In this document: piece by piece, positions 7,067-14,739 of the stretch | Layout: each line of letters begins with the position of its first letter | Numbering within the stretch: position 1 is the first letter of the stretch | DNA from: Acidimicrobiaceae bacterium | Lineage (GTDB): Bacteria; Actinomycetota; Acidimicrobiia; Acidimicrobiales; Palsa-688 | NCBI GenBank assembly: GCA_003156795.1 | Contig: PMHU01000139.1 | Span: 5,805-22,957 of the forward strand | Length of the DNA stretch: 17,153 nucleotides | Reading direction: 5' to 3' | The notes under the pieces: generated by a model | Seen by the model: the letters and a program-made list of their open reading frames with translations, nothing else | What the model was told of the DNA's origin: nothing | Database searches by the model: none | Translations under genes and position numbers: made by a program

Positions 7067-7790
7067 CGTAATAGTCAACGTTCGGTAGGGTCAGCTGCAT
7101 GGTGTAGGTAACGTTCGCGGACGTCTTGGGCCTTAGCACGTCCAAGGTGGTGAGCGTCACGGTCACATTGTCGACGTTCGAGCCCTGCGAGCTGGTCAGT
7201 GCGGGCGGCGACGTTCCGGTTCCGAGAAGGAGGCAGGTGCCGCTCGAGTTGTAGTACTGGAAGATCCCTGGGTTGGTGGTCGAGCAATCGGTGCCGACCG
7301 TGGTGGTTGAAGGAGGGACCACCCCAGTTCCCAGGATCGCCGAGGTGGTGGTCGTCCCGGTGGTGTAGCTGTCCCCGGGACCGGGCTGGACGAGGGTCTC
7401 GACCATGTTGTAAGTGGTGCAACTGACACACGTCAGAGACGTCTTGATCGTCAGTTCGGTGGGCCCGTTGGCGTTGCCGAGTGAGGCGTAGAACTGGAGG
7501 GTGTCGGCGGTGGCGGAGACGATGGCGGTGGTCGAGCCCCCAGTCGTCGGGAGCGCCGCCGCGTGGATCTGGCGGCTGAGGATTTCGTCGATGACTTGAG
7601 CCTGCCCGCCCGCGACGTCGCGACTGGCCACGGTGACCTCGTCCTGTTCGACCGAGTCGAGGAGTCCGTAGATCACGGGCACGATGAGTGAGAGAATCAA
7701 CATCGCAATGGTGATCTCGATCAGGCTCATGCCTCGGTCGCGGGCGCCACGGCGTCGGCTGGAAAGCCGGTGGCGGATCGAGCTCATCAT
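7044..7790 (-). CDS. PilW/PulJ-like minor prepilin
   Basis: A 248-residue protein. The basic leader (residues 1-20, many Arg) is followed by G|MSLIEITIAMLILSLIVPVI, a type IV prepilin signal with cleavage after G20 and the conserved Glu at +5 (E25). The next part, about 50-75, continues as the amphipathic pilin helix. The rest is a Ser/Thr-rich, beta-like head with a close CVSC cysteine pair and two more cysteines further on. Position and type match PilW/PulJ minor pilins, which prime pilus assembly in the inner membrane. Start ATG 7790 overlaps the stop of the upstream prepilin gene by four bases; a second ATG immediately follows (7787), and either could serve. It needs a prepilin peptidase, which is not in this window. 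Confidence 0.8.
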   Translation of the reverse strand: MMSSIRHRLSSRRRGARDRGMSLIEITIAMLILSLIVPVIYGLLDSVEQDEVTVASRDVAGGQAQVIDEILSRQIHAAALPTTGGSTTAIVSATADTLQFYASLGNANGPTELTIKTSLTCVSCTTYNMVETLVQPGPGDSYTTGTTTTSAILGTGVVPPSTTTVGTDCSTTNPGIFQYYNSSGTCLLLGTGTSPPALTSSQGSNVDNVTVTLTTLDVLRPKTSANVTYTMQLTLPNVDYYDETTTTT

Positions 7791-9232
7791 GAGACGGGCA
7801 CCGCAACCGATCCGCCCGTGCCCGTGAAGCTGTAGATCTCGGTGCCGGGCATGCCGCTCGACACGGTGTAGACCCCGTCAGGTTTCACCCATACCGTGGC
7901 GGTTCCGGACATGGTCTTGCCGGCGCTGGTGACGGTAGCGCTGATCACCAGCTCGCCGAGGCCGACGGCGGTATCGCTGATCCCGGCGCTGACGGGATTG
8001 AGGGTGTAGGTCGGCGAGCCCGACTCGCAGATCCCGCCGCCCCCGGCCACTGCAGATGGGGACGTGCTGCTGGTGGCCGTCGTGATGGCGGCGCCGGTCG
8101 ACTTGCTCGTGATCTGGATGTTGAGGGGGTACAGGGGCACCGTCGCCGTGGAGGTCCCGCCTGCGGTCACGATGACGCTGGACGCAATATTGGGGTAGGT
8201 CGAACTCGGGTAGAACGGTTGTGGGCTCGATCCGGTTGAGCTTCCGTTCGGATCGGCGTCGGTGCACCCGCCCGCGAAGATGGCGTAGGTGTCCGGGTAG
8301 ACGGGATTGAGACCTCCTGACGTCGAACCCGAATAGGGGTAGGAGTACATGTTGTTGGTCAGCTTCTGGCTCGGGTTGTCGATCGAGATGGGCATGCCGG
8401 TCGCCGGCGTCAGCGGGGTCGAGCTGAACGCTTGGGTGTAGGACCAGTTGACCGTGCCGCCCTGCGAGTAGTCGATCAGACCGCTCGCCAGGCTGTTCTG
8501 CTCCCCGCCGGCGGTGACTTGGAGTGTGTACAGGCTCGGCGTCACAGCAGACGACCAGGTCGTGCGTTCGTAGTTGTCTACGCCGCCTGCGCTGGTCACC
8601 GTGACGGTGTACGCACCAGGGGTCAGCTGAGCGAAGAAGGCGCAGCCGTCGCTTCCAGTCGTGATGGAGGTGGCGCTCCCGGAGGCAGGCGTGGCTGTGA
8701 CGGTGGCGCCTGCGAATCCGCTGCCGTTCGGCTGGTCGACCTGGACCGGCAGCGACCCGTTACTGGAGCTCAATGCGCCGTTGGGCGGCGCGATCAGGGT
8801 GCTGTCGGTCACGGACTCGGAACCGAAGCCCCAGGTTGCCACCACGGTGGCTCTGAGGATGAGGGAGGAGTTGGTGCCGCTGTTGCAAACCGTTCCCGTC
8901 ACTCCACGATTGACCCACTCGGTCGTCTGACTCAGCTTGAAGGTGGTGTTTTGGATTGTCTGGGACGGCAGGTTCTGGGTGGTAGGCGCCAGGCTCTCGA
9001 AGCCTGAAATGGTGAGGGCCGTCGTCTCGATCTTCTCAAGGATCCCGGTCACCACGTTGCTGGCGACCACCCGCTCCTGACTGTCGCGCGACAACCCCAG
9101 CCCCTGGAGAACGGCATACAGGGAAGTAGACATCATGATCGCAATGAGGAGCATGGCCACGACCAGTTCTACGAGCGTGAAGCCGCTGTCTGGATGTCGG
9201 GCTCGGAGCCGCCTCCTGAGGCGCGCACCCAT
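7787..9232 (-). CDS. Large prepilin with Ig/carboxypeptidase-regulatory-like head domains
   Basis: About 481 residues. A basic leader ends in SG|FTLVELVVAMLLIAIMMSTSL, a textbook type IV prepilin signal with Glu at +5. After the pilin helix and a first head region, residues about 160-215 (PNGSGFAGATVTATP, then GSDGCAFF, LTPGAYTVTV) look like a carboxypeptidase-regulatory/CnaB-like beta-sandwich. A second Ig-like stretch covers about 365-460. Ordinary major pilins are 130-170 residues, so this protein carries extra extracellular domains and may be a pilus-associated adhesin or tip protein. It is the first gene of the three-prepilin operon. ATG 9232 and GTG 9241 are both plausible starts, differing by three residues; neither has a clear Shine-Dalgarno site at the ideal distance. 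Confidence 0.8.
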   Translation of the reverse strand: MGARLRRRLRARHPDSGFTLVELVVAMLLIAIMMSTSLYAVLQGLGLSRDSQERVVASNVVTGILEKIETTALTISGFESLAPTTQNLPSQTIQNTTFKLSQTTEWVNRGVTGTVCNSGTNSSLILRATVVATWGFGSESVTDSTLIAPPNGALSSSNGSLPVQVDQPNGSGFAGATVTATPASGSATSITTGSDGCAFFAQLTPGAYTVTVTSAGGVDNYERTTWSSAVTPSLYTLQVTAGGEQNSLASGLIDYSQGGTVNWSYTQAFSSTPLTPATGMPISIDNPSQKLTNNMYSYPYSGSTSGGLNPVYPDTYAIFAGGCTDADPNGSSTGSSPQPFYPSSTYPNIASSVIVTAGGTSTATVPLYPLNIQITSKSTGAAITTATSSTSPSAVAGGGGICESGSPTYTLNPVSAGISDTAVGLGELVISATVTSAGKTMSGTATVWVKPDGVYTVSSGMPGTEIYSFTGTGGSVAVPVS

Positions 9233-9384
9233 GCCTCGCACCTAGCCCGCCGAGCCAGATGCCGGCGCGCCAACGACGTTCAGACCGAAGGTCATCGTGG
9301 CGCGTCGCTTACTGACAGCGGTCATGGCCTTGGCATCGGCAGTTCGGTTGGCCCACCTGAGCGGGGACTTCTCGGTTTGCCGAT

Positions 9385-11460
9385 TCAGGCGTATCTACCC
9401 AATGCCCACTCCAAGAAGGCCCCGCGATCGGTCGCTTCGTCGATAAGCTTGCCCGTCGGTTTGCCCAGTCCATGGCCGGCGGAAGTCTCGACCCGGAGCA
9501 ATATGGGATGGTCGCAACCCTGGGCGGCCTGGAGGGTGGCCGCGAACTTGAGGGAGTGGCCCGGCACCACCCGGTCGTCGTGGTCGCCGGTCAGGATCAT
9601 GGTCGGGGGGTAGCACGCTCCGTCGGTGACGTTGTGCAAGGGCGAGTACGCCTTCAGCCACGCGTACTGCTCGGGAACCTGGGGATCGCCGTAGTCGGAC
9701 TTCCACGCCCAGCCGATGGTGAAAAGGTGGAAGCGGAGCATGTCGAAGACGCCCACATCGGCTACCGCGGCACCAAACAACTCGGGGTGCTGGGTGATGC
9801 AAGCGCCTACCAGCAGCCCGCCGTTGGAGCCGCCCGAGATGGCGATCCGCCCGGGCCTGGACCAACCGGATCCGCCCAGCCACCGGGCGCATGTGCAGAA
9901 GTCGTCGAAAACGTTCTGCTTCTCGGCCAGACGGCCGGCGTCGTGCCAACGCCGTCCAAATTCGCCGCCGCCTCTGAGGTTGGCGACAGCCAGCACCCCA
10001 CCTCGATCCAACCAGGCGGCAAAGGTGACTCCGAACGACGGTGTGATGGGAACTCCGAATCCGCCATATCCGTATAGCAGTACCGGGCGGTCACCGTCGG
10101 CTACCAAGTCGCGTTTACGGGTCAGGAACATGGGAACCTGGGTCCCGTCGCCTGAGGTGACGAAGATCTGCTCGGTCACGAACTGGGCAGGGTCGAGTTG
10201 GGAAGTGGACGCTGTGACCAGGACCGTTTCGCCGGACTCGATGTCGTGCGACCACAGGGCACCCGACTCTGTGAAGGACACGACTTGGAAATGCACGAGA
10301 GGTCGATCTGGTCGTCCCGAGACCGACCCGCCCCCGAGCGGATCGGCGACGACCGAAACGAAGCCAGGCAGGTCGACTTGTCGGACCCAGCCGCCAGAGA
10401 TCTCGTGGACTTGCAGCACCGAGTGGGCCTGGTGCAGGTAGTGGCACACGAGCCTCCCGCCGCGGAGCTGCACGTCGAGGAGCGTGTCTTCACTTTCAGG
10501 GACGACTTCGGTCCAGGGATCGCCGGGGCGGTCCAGGTCAGCGGTCACGACTTTGCTGCGTTCGGCGCCGTCATCGGTAACCAGAAGCAGCTTGGAACCT
10601 TCGTTGCCAACGAATCCGACCTTGGCTTGGAAGGCGTCGGCCACGGCCTCGAAGCCGCCAGGTTCGTCGCCTAAGTCCATGACCAGCAGGCGGTTCTCGG
10701 GCGCGGTGCCGCGATTGACCGTGACGATCAGATAGCGGCCGTCGTCGCTCACTTCGGCACTAGGGATCCCGTCTGGTTCTTCGGGCGATGCGAAAACGAC
10801 GCGGTCCTCGGCCTGGTCGGTTCCCAGCAGGTGGAAGCGGACCTGCAAGCCTCGGCTCTGGTCGCGGTACTCGCCTCCCTCGGTCGGTCGGTCCATGCCC
10901 GAGTAGTAGAAGCCGGACCCATCTGCGGTCCAGGCGGCTACGGAGAACTTGGACCAATCGACTCGATCCGGCAGGTCCCGGCCGGTCTCGGCGTCGAGAA
11001 CCCGCCACGTCATCCAGTCCGACCCGGCACGGCTCACGGCGTAGGCGACGCGGGTTCCGTCCTTGTTGACGGCGAGACCGGTGACGGCGGCGGTGCCATC
11101 AGAGGACAGCAGGTTCGGGTCGAGGAGGACGCGGCCGTCGGCGCCGACCGAGTCCGACACGTACAGGACCGACTGGCTCAGCAGGCCGCTGTTTCGGGTT
11201 TGAAACCAGCGCCCAGCGCGCTCGAAGGGCACGCCCGACTTCGGGTAGTCCCACAGCTCGGTGATCCGAGCTCGGATCTCCGGGCGGCCCGGCTCCGTGG
11301 CCAGCACCGCTTGGGTCAGGCTGTTCTCGGCGGTGATCCAGGCGGCCGCCTCCGGGTCGTCGGGGTCCTCGAGCCAGCGGTATGGGTCAGGGACCAATTC
11401 GCCGTGAAACTCGTCTGCGACGTCGGAACGTCGCGCCGGTGGGTAGCTGATCGCGGCCAT
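9385..11460 (-). CDS. Prolyl oligopeptidase (serine peptidase family S9A)
   Basis: A 691-residue protein of the normal family length with no signal peptide, so probably cytoplasmic. The N-terminal cap (DPYRWLED at 25-32) is typical. Residues about 70-420 form the beta-propeller that gates access of peptides. The C-terminal alpha/beta-hydrolase domain has GGSNGG (nucleophile S545), DHDDRVVP (D628) and AGHGLGKPTG (H663), a complete Ser-Asp-His triad aligned by motif with porcine prolyl oligopeptidase. It cleaves short peptides after proline. The ATG at 11460 gives the standard start of the family, although no good Shine-Dalgarno sequence precedes it. It is transcribed away from the VOC gene across a 115-base divergent region and towards the prepilin operon, separated by about 150 bases. 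It looks like a stand-alone gene. Confidence 0.95.
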   Translation of the reverse strand: MAAISYPPARRSDVADEFHGELVPDPYRWLEDPDDPEAAAWITAENSLTQAVLATEPGRPEIRARITELWDYPKSGVPFERAGRWFQTRNSGLLSQSVLYVSDSVGADGRVLLDPNLLSSDGTAAVTGLAVNKDGTRVAYAVSRAGSDWMTWRVLDAETGRDLPDRVDWSKFSVAAWTADGSGFYYSGMDRPTEGGEYRDQSRGLQVRFHLLGTDQAEDRVVFASPEEPDGIPSAEVSDDGRYLIVTVNRGTAPENRLLVMDLGDEPGGFEAVADAFQAKVGFVGNEGSKLLLVTDDGAERSKVVTADLDRPGDPWTEVVPESEDTLLDVQLRGGRLVCHYLHQAHSVLQVHEISGGWVRQVDLPGFVSVVADPLGGGSVSGRPDRPLVHFQVVSFTESGALWSHDIESGETVLVTASTSQLDPAQFVTEQIFVTSGDGTQVPMFLTRKRDLVADGDRPVLLYGYGGFGVPITPSFGVTFAAWLDRGGVLAVANLRGGGEFGRRWHDAGRLAEKQNVFDDFCTCARWLGGSGWSRPGRIAISGGSNGGLLVGACITQHPELFGAAVADVGVFDMLRFHLFTIGWAWKSDYGDPQVPEQYAWLKAYSPLHNVTDGACYPPTMILTGDHDDRVVPGHSLKFAATLQAAQGCDHPILLRVETSAGHGLGKPTGKLIDEATDRGAFLEWALGRYA

Positions 11461-11561
11461 CGCCCGGTTCTAGCAGCAACGTCGACCCCAGTCGTATCGA
11501 CCCCGAGACCCGGTTGAAGCGATCTCCCAGACGATTGGACGCTGACGCTCTTACTCCGCCG

Positions 11562-11567
11562 TATCCT
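11562..11567 (+). promoter_or_regulatory. Possible -10 element for leaderless transcription of the VOC gene
   Basis: TATCCT fits the actinobacterial TANNNT pattern and ends eight bases before ATG 11576. That places a start of transcription almost at the ATG. No Shine-Dalgarno sequence precedes the ATG, which agrees with a leaderless mRNA. No -35 element is found at the normal distance (a TTGGAC at 11535 is too far), so this is weak. Confidence 0.25.
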
Positions 11568-11575
11568 GGCTGCCG

Positions 11576-12085
11576 ATGCCAGTCACCCGGATGAACCACG
11601 CCGTCCTCTACGTCCGCGACGTCGCCCGCACCAAGGCTTTCTATTGTGACGTCCTCGATTTCAGCGTCCGTTTTGAGATTCCCGGTCAGGCCGTCTTCCT
11701 GCAGGCGCCGGCCAGCACCAACGACCACGACCTCGGGATCTTCCAGATAGGTGCAGACGCCGAGGCGTCCAAGGCCGGGCGAGGCATGGTCGGGCTGTAC
11801 CACATCGCTTGGGAGGTCGACACGCTCGACGAATTGGACCGCCTCGCGGGCAAGCTTCGTGACGTCGGCAGCTTGGTCGGCGCATCCGATCACGGCGCTA
11901 CGAAGGCGCTGTACGCGCACGACCCCGATGGCCTCGAGTTCGAAGTGTGCTGGCTGGTACCAGCCGACCGCCTTCCCGTCGAGATCGATCAGATGACCAA
12001 GGCCCTCGATTTGGAATCGGAGAAGGCCCGCTACGGGGGGTCGACCCGCGGCGGCGTCGGAGTGTCCTCTCCGGCGCTCGGCTGA
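11576..12085 (+). CDS. VOC superfamily protein (glyoxalase/extradiol dioxygenase fold)
   Basis: A 169-residue protein with one vicinal-oxygen-chelate module. MNHAVLYVRDVARTKAFY at residues 6-23 is the standard first beta-alpha unit with metal ligand H8. GLYHIAWEVD gives H76, and DPDGLEFEV gives the C-terminal acidic ligand (E123, with E121 next to it). H51 in NDHDLGIF may be the remaining ligand. The spacing fits a divalent-metal enzyme such as a glyoxalase-type lyase or a ring-cleaving dioxygenase, but the substrate cannot be decided. The last 40 residues are hydrophilic and outside the fold. It is the first gene of a plus-strand run with the carboxyltransferase fusion and msrB. No Shine-Dalgarno site is seen. 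Confidence 0.85.
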   Translation: MPVTRMNHAVLYVRDVARTKAFYCDVLDFSVRFEIPGQAVFLQAPASTNDHDLGIFQIGADAEASKAGRGMVGLYHIAWEVDTLDELDRLAGKLRDVGSLVGASDHGATKALYAHDPDGLEFEVCWLVPADRLPVEIDQMTKALDLESEKARYGGSTRGGVGVSSPALG

Positions 12086-12141
12086 CCCGGGTTCGCGACA
12101 TCAAACCTCCCGACCAGACCCGCACCGCGACGGTCGCGCCG

Positions 12142-13944
12142 ATGTCCGGCACCGTCGCCGCAGTGCTCGTCGGTCCGGGCGACACCGTTCGCGAGGGCCG
12201 TCCGGTCGTGATCCTGGAGTCGATGAAAATGGAGCACGAGGTGCCGGCCGCCTCCACCGGCACCGTCCACTCGGTCGCGGTCGAGTTCGGCGCCACAGTG
12301 TCGGCGGGCGATCGACTGCTCGTCGTCGAGGACGGCGACGGGGACGACTCCGCAGAGCGCTCGGCCGTCGATACCGATCCCGCCGCAATTCGCCCTGATC
12401 TGGCCGAGGTACTCGAGCGTCAGGCCATGACGGCCGACCAGGCCCGCCCCCAAGCCGTGGCCCGACGGCACGACCGGGGACACCGGACCGCTCGCGAGAA
12501 CCTCGAAGACCTGTGCGACCCGGGGACGTTTGTGGAATACGGCGCCCTGGCCATCGCGGCCCAGCGCGACCGCCGCCGCGTCGAGGACCTCGTTCTCAAC
12601 ACGGCCGCCGACGGACTGATCGGAGGGGTGGCATCCGTCAACGGCGCCTTGTTTGGCCGTGAACAGTCCCGGTGTGTTGTCGTCTCATACGACTACATGG
12701 TGCTGGCTGGCACCCAGGGCTATCAGGGGCACCGGAAGAAGGATCGGCTCTTCGAGCTGGCCGAGCGGTTCCGTCTGCCCGTCGTGCTCTTCGCCGAGGG
12801 CGGGGGAGGCCGGCCCGGTGATACGGCGGCCCCCCAGGTCTCGGGCCTGGAAGTGATGGCGTTCGCGCTCTTCGGGCGGCTCAGTGGTTTGGTACCGCTG
12901 GTCGGAGTCGTGTCGGGTCGCTGCTTCGCCGGGAACGCCGCCCTGCTCGGCTGTTGCGACGTGATCATCGCCACCCGTGACTCGAGCATCGGCATGGCTG
13001 GTCCAGCGATGATCGAAGGCGGGGGACTGGGACGCTTCCATCCCGACGAGGTGGGTCCCAGTTCGGTCCAGTCGGGCAACGGGGTGATAGACGTCCTGGT
13101 CGACGACGAGGAGCAAGCGGTGTCGGCGGCCAAGAAGTACCTCGGGTACTTCCAAGGGGAGACGGCGGAGTGGGGGTGCGCAGATCAGCAGCTGCTGCGC
13201 GGCGTCATTCCCGAGGACCGGTTGCGCGTCTACGACGTGCGCTCGGTGGTCGAAGGCCTGGCCGACACCGAGTCCGTGTTGGAGCTCCGGTCGGCGTGGG
13301 CGCCAGGGATGGTGACCGCGATAGCCCGGTTGGAAGGGCGGCCGGTCGGCATCATGGCCAACAACCCGGGCCACCTCGGGGGAGCCATCGACTCCGACGC
13401 GGCCGACAAGGCCGCCCGCTTCCTGCAGCTGTGCGACGCCCATGACCTGCCCGTCGTGCTCTTGTGCGACACCCCGGGGTTCATGGTGGGGCCCGAAGCG
13501 GAGCGCACCGCCCAAGTCCGCCACTTCGCCCGGATGTTTGTGGTCGGCGCCAGCGTGACGATCCCGTACGTCACCGTCATCCTGCGCAAAGGCTACGGCC
13601 TGGGTGCCCAAGCGATGGCCGGCGGGAGCTTCCGCACCCCGGCTCTAACGGTCGCCTGGCCCACCGGTGAAATCGGGGGGATGGGCCTCGAAGGGGCCGT
13701 GCAGCTCGGATTCCGGAAGGAGCTGGAGGCCGAGTCCGACCCAGCCGCTAGGGACGCCCTGTACCAGCGGCTGGTAGCAGCCGCATACCGCAACGGCAAG
13801 GCTCTCAACGCCGCCACCCATTTCGAGCTCGACGACGTAATAGACCCGGCCGAGACCCGGATGCGGATTCTCGCCGTCCTTCGGTCGTCTCCAGCACCGG
13901 AGCCGCGGACAGGTAAGAAGCGGCCGTGCGTAGACACGTGGTAG
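12142..13944 (+). CDS. Biotinyl carrier domain fused to acyl-CoA carboxyltransferase
   Basis: About 600 residues from ATG 12142. The N-terminal part is a biotinyl domain with ESMKMEHEV (biotin-accepting lysine K29 from this start). An acidic linker rich in Asp follows, and then a two-lobed carboxyltransferase of the AccD/PccB type. The first lobe has GRCFAGNAALLGCCDVIIA and GMAGPAMIEGGGLG; the second has VGIMANNPGHLGGAID, CDTPGFMVGPEAE and GYGLGAQAMAGGSF, with glycine pairs that form the oxyanion sites. It should transfer carboxyl from biotin to an acyl-CoA; the acyl chain is unknown. In most actinobacteria the biotinyl domain sits on the biotin carboxylase subunit, so this order is unusual, and no carboxylase gene is in the window. 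The start is doubtful: ATG 12142 drops the first beta-strand of the biotinyl fold, which is encoded from about 12118 upstream (see findings). Confidence 0.85.
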   Translation: MSGTVAAVLVGPGDTVREGRPVVILESMKMEHEVPAASTGTVHSVAVEFGATVSAGDRLLVVEDGDGDDSAERSAVDTDPAAIRPDLAEVLERQAMTADQARPQAVARRHDRGHRTARENLEDLCDPGTFVEYGALAIAAQRDRRRVEDLVLNTAADGLIGGVASVNGALFGREQSRCVVVSYDYMVLAGTQGYQGHRKKDRLFELAERFRLPVVLFAEGGGGRPGDTAAPQVSGLEVMAFALFGRLSGLVPLVGVVSGRCFAGNAALLGCCDVIIATRDSSIGMAGPAMIEGGGLGRFHPDEVGPSSVQSGNGVIDVLVDDEEQAVSAAKKYLGYFQGETAEWGCADQQLLRGVIPEDRLRVYDVRSVVEGLADTESVLELRSAWAPGMVTAIARLEGRPVGIMANNPGHLGGAIDSDAADKAARFLQLCDAHDLPVVLLCDTPGFMVGPEAERTAQVRHFARMFVVGASVTIPYVTVILRKGYGLGAQAMAGGSFRTPALTVAWPTGEIGGMGLEGAVQLGFRKELEAESDPAARDALYQRLVAAAYRNGKALNAATHFELDDVIDPAETRMRILAVLRSSPAPEPRTGKKRPCVDTW

Positions 13945-13959
13945 TCCTACTCTGGCGGC

Positions 13960-14358
13960 ATGGCACCTGAAGTGGAGAAGTCAGACAAGGAATGGAAGTC
14001 CCAGCTCAGTCCTGAGCAGTACAAGGTGCTCCGCAAGGCCGGCACCGAGGCGCCGTGGTCCGGCCAGCACGTCCACAACCACGACGATGGCACTTACCGC
14101 TGCGCCGGCTGCGGCGCCGTCCTGTTCGACTCGGCTACCAAGTTCGAGTCCGGCAGCGGGTGGCCGAGCTTCTACGAGCCGGCTGTTGCCGATGCCGTCG
14201 AGCTGGTCCAGGACCGCGCCCACGGCATGCTTAGGACCGAGGTGCGGTGCCGCAAATGCGGTGGGCACCTGGGCCACGTCTTCGACGACGGACCCCAGCC
14301 CACGGGCCAGCGCTTCTGTATGAACTCGCTGGCCCTCGAATTCGAGCCCAAGACCTGA
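13960..14358 (+). CDS. msrB: Peptide-methionine (R)-S-oxide reductase MsrB
   Basis: A 132-residue soluble protein that reduces methionine-R-sulfoxide in proteins. It has the full MsrB pattern: zinc ligands C48 and C51 (CAGC) and C97 and C100 (CRKC), the GSGWPSF active-site loop (65-71), GGHLGHVFDDGP (101-112), and the catalytic C120 in RFCMNSLAL. Only these five cysteines exist. The position used by the resolving cysteine in many MsrB enzymes (GCGWPSF) is serine (S66), so this is a one-cysteine type, which would need a different route of regeneration. It starts 15 bases after the carboxyltransferase fusion and is probably co-transcribed with it. It converges on the small gene at 14387-14728. 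Confidence 0.95.
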   Translation: MAPEVEKSDKEWKSQLSPEQYKVLRKAGTEAPWSGQHVHNHDDGTYRCAGCGAVLFDSATKFESGSGWPSFYEPAVADAVELVQDRAHGMLRTEVRCRKCGGHLGHVFDDGPQPTGQRFCMNSLALEFEPKT

Positions 14359-14364
14359 GGTGGA

Positions 14365-14381
14365 GGCCCGAGCACCGGGCC
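14365..14381. terminator. Possible bidirectional hairpin between convergent genes
   Basis: The perfect six-base arms GGCCCG (14365-14370) and CGGGCC (14376-14381) flank an AGCAC loop and lie in the 28-base gap between the msrB stop and the stop of the small minus-strand gene. There is no T-run on either side. The position favours a terminator, but the stem is short and such repeats are common in GC-rich DNA. Confidence 0.35.
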
Positions 14382-14386
14382 GAGGC

Positions 14387-14728
14387 CTAGTCCGCTTCGA
14401 CGATGCGGCGGGCGGCCGCGTTCTGCTCGGCCCACAGGGTGCGCCGCCGCTTCCAGAAAGGCGTCTTCCAGACCTTGAATCCCGACCGTCGACCCGGCTT
14501 GGGCTGCTTGCGGGGCGGCGGTGAAGTCTTGCGCCCGAGGTCGTGTGGTGACCGGGGGCACAGGAGGTCGGCGTCCTCCAGCATTTCGTCATCGCCGGTC
14601 ATGAGGTGCAGCCGGGTCCGGGCGGTGTGCCGCACCTGCCTCGACGTTCTTTTGCGATGGTCGGGTGCGTCCTCGACGATGTCGTCTGGCGCCCGGATGG
14701 CTGGTTCGCTCGCCCGCTGATCGCTCAC
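14387..14728 (-). CDS. Small basic hypothetical protein
   Basis: A 113-residue protein that I do not recognise. GTG 14728 is preferred because AGGGAGG lies four bases upstream. The open frame extends to 14761, but without such a site. The N-terminal half is polar and mixed in charge, with an acidic patch (TGDDEMLEDADLL). The C-terminal half is strongly basic (PPPRKQPKPGRRSG, then KVWKTPFWKRRRTLW), which might bind nucleic acid or an acidic partner. No signal peptide or membrane segment is seen. It lies alone between msrB (convergent) and orn (same strand, 137 bases upstream). The strong ribosome site and fit into the gene spacing support a real gene, but coding status is not proven. Confidence 0.55.
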   Translation of the reverse strand: MSDQRASEPAIRAPDDIVEDAPDHRKRTSRQVRHTARTRLHLMTGDDEMLEDADLLCPRSPHDLGRKTSPPPRKQPKPGRRSGFKVWKTPFWKRRRTLWAEQNAAARRIVEAD

Positions 14729-14732
14729 GCAA

Positions 14733-14739
14733 CCTCCCT
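14733..14739 (-). promoter_or_regulatory. Ribosome binding site of the small basic gene
   Basis: On the minus strand AGGGAGG is followed by a four-base spacer (TTGC) and GTG 14728. It is the main support for the start and for the gene being real. Confidence 0.55.

Noticed and set aside
7067..7078. TTG start of the PilX-like gene at 7078
   Set aside because: It adds four non-typical residues; ATG 7066 gives the usual short basic leader before the prepilin helix.
9242..9325. 27-codon minus-strand ORF whose TAG directly abuts GTG 9241 of the large prepilin gene
   Set aside because: It could be a leader peptide, but it has only a weak ribosome site two bases from its ATG and no recognisable feature. 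The remaining space to 9384 shows no clear promoter or terminator either.
11947..12141. GTG 11947 as the start of the carrier-carboxyltransferase gene
   Set aside because: It would overlap the VOC gene by 139 bases and add an Arg-rich shadow sequence; the start remains unresolved and is reported as a finding.
12685..13611. 308-codon minus-strand frame antisense to the carboxyltransferase
   Set aside because: The plus-strand frame has unambiguous carboxyltransferase motifs; the antisense frame has none.
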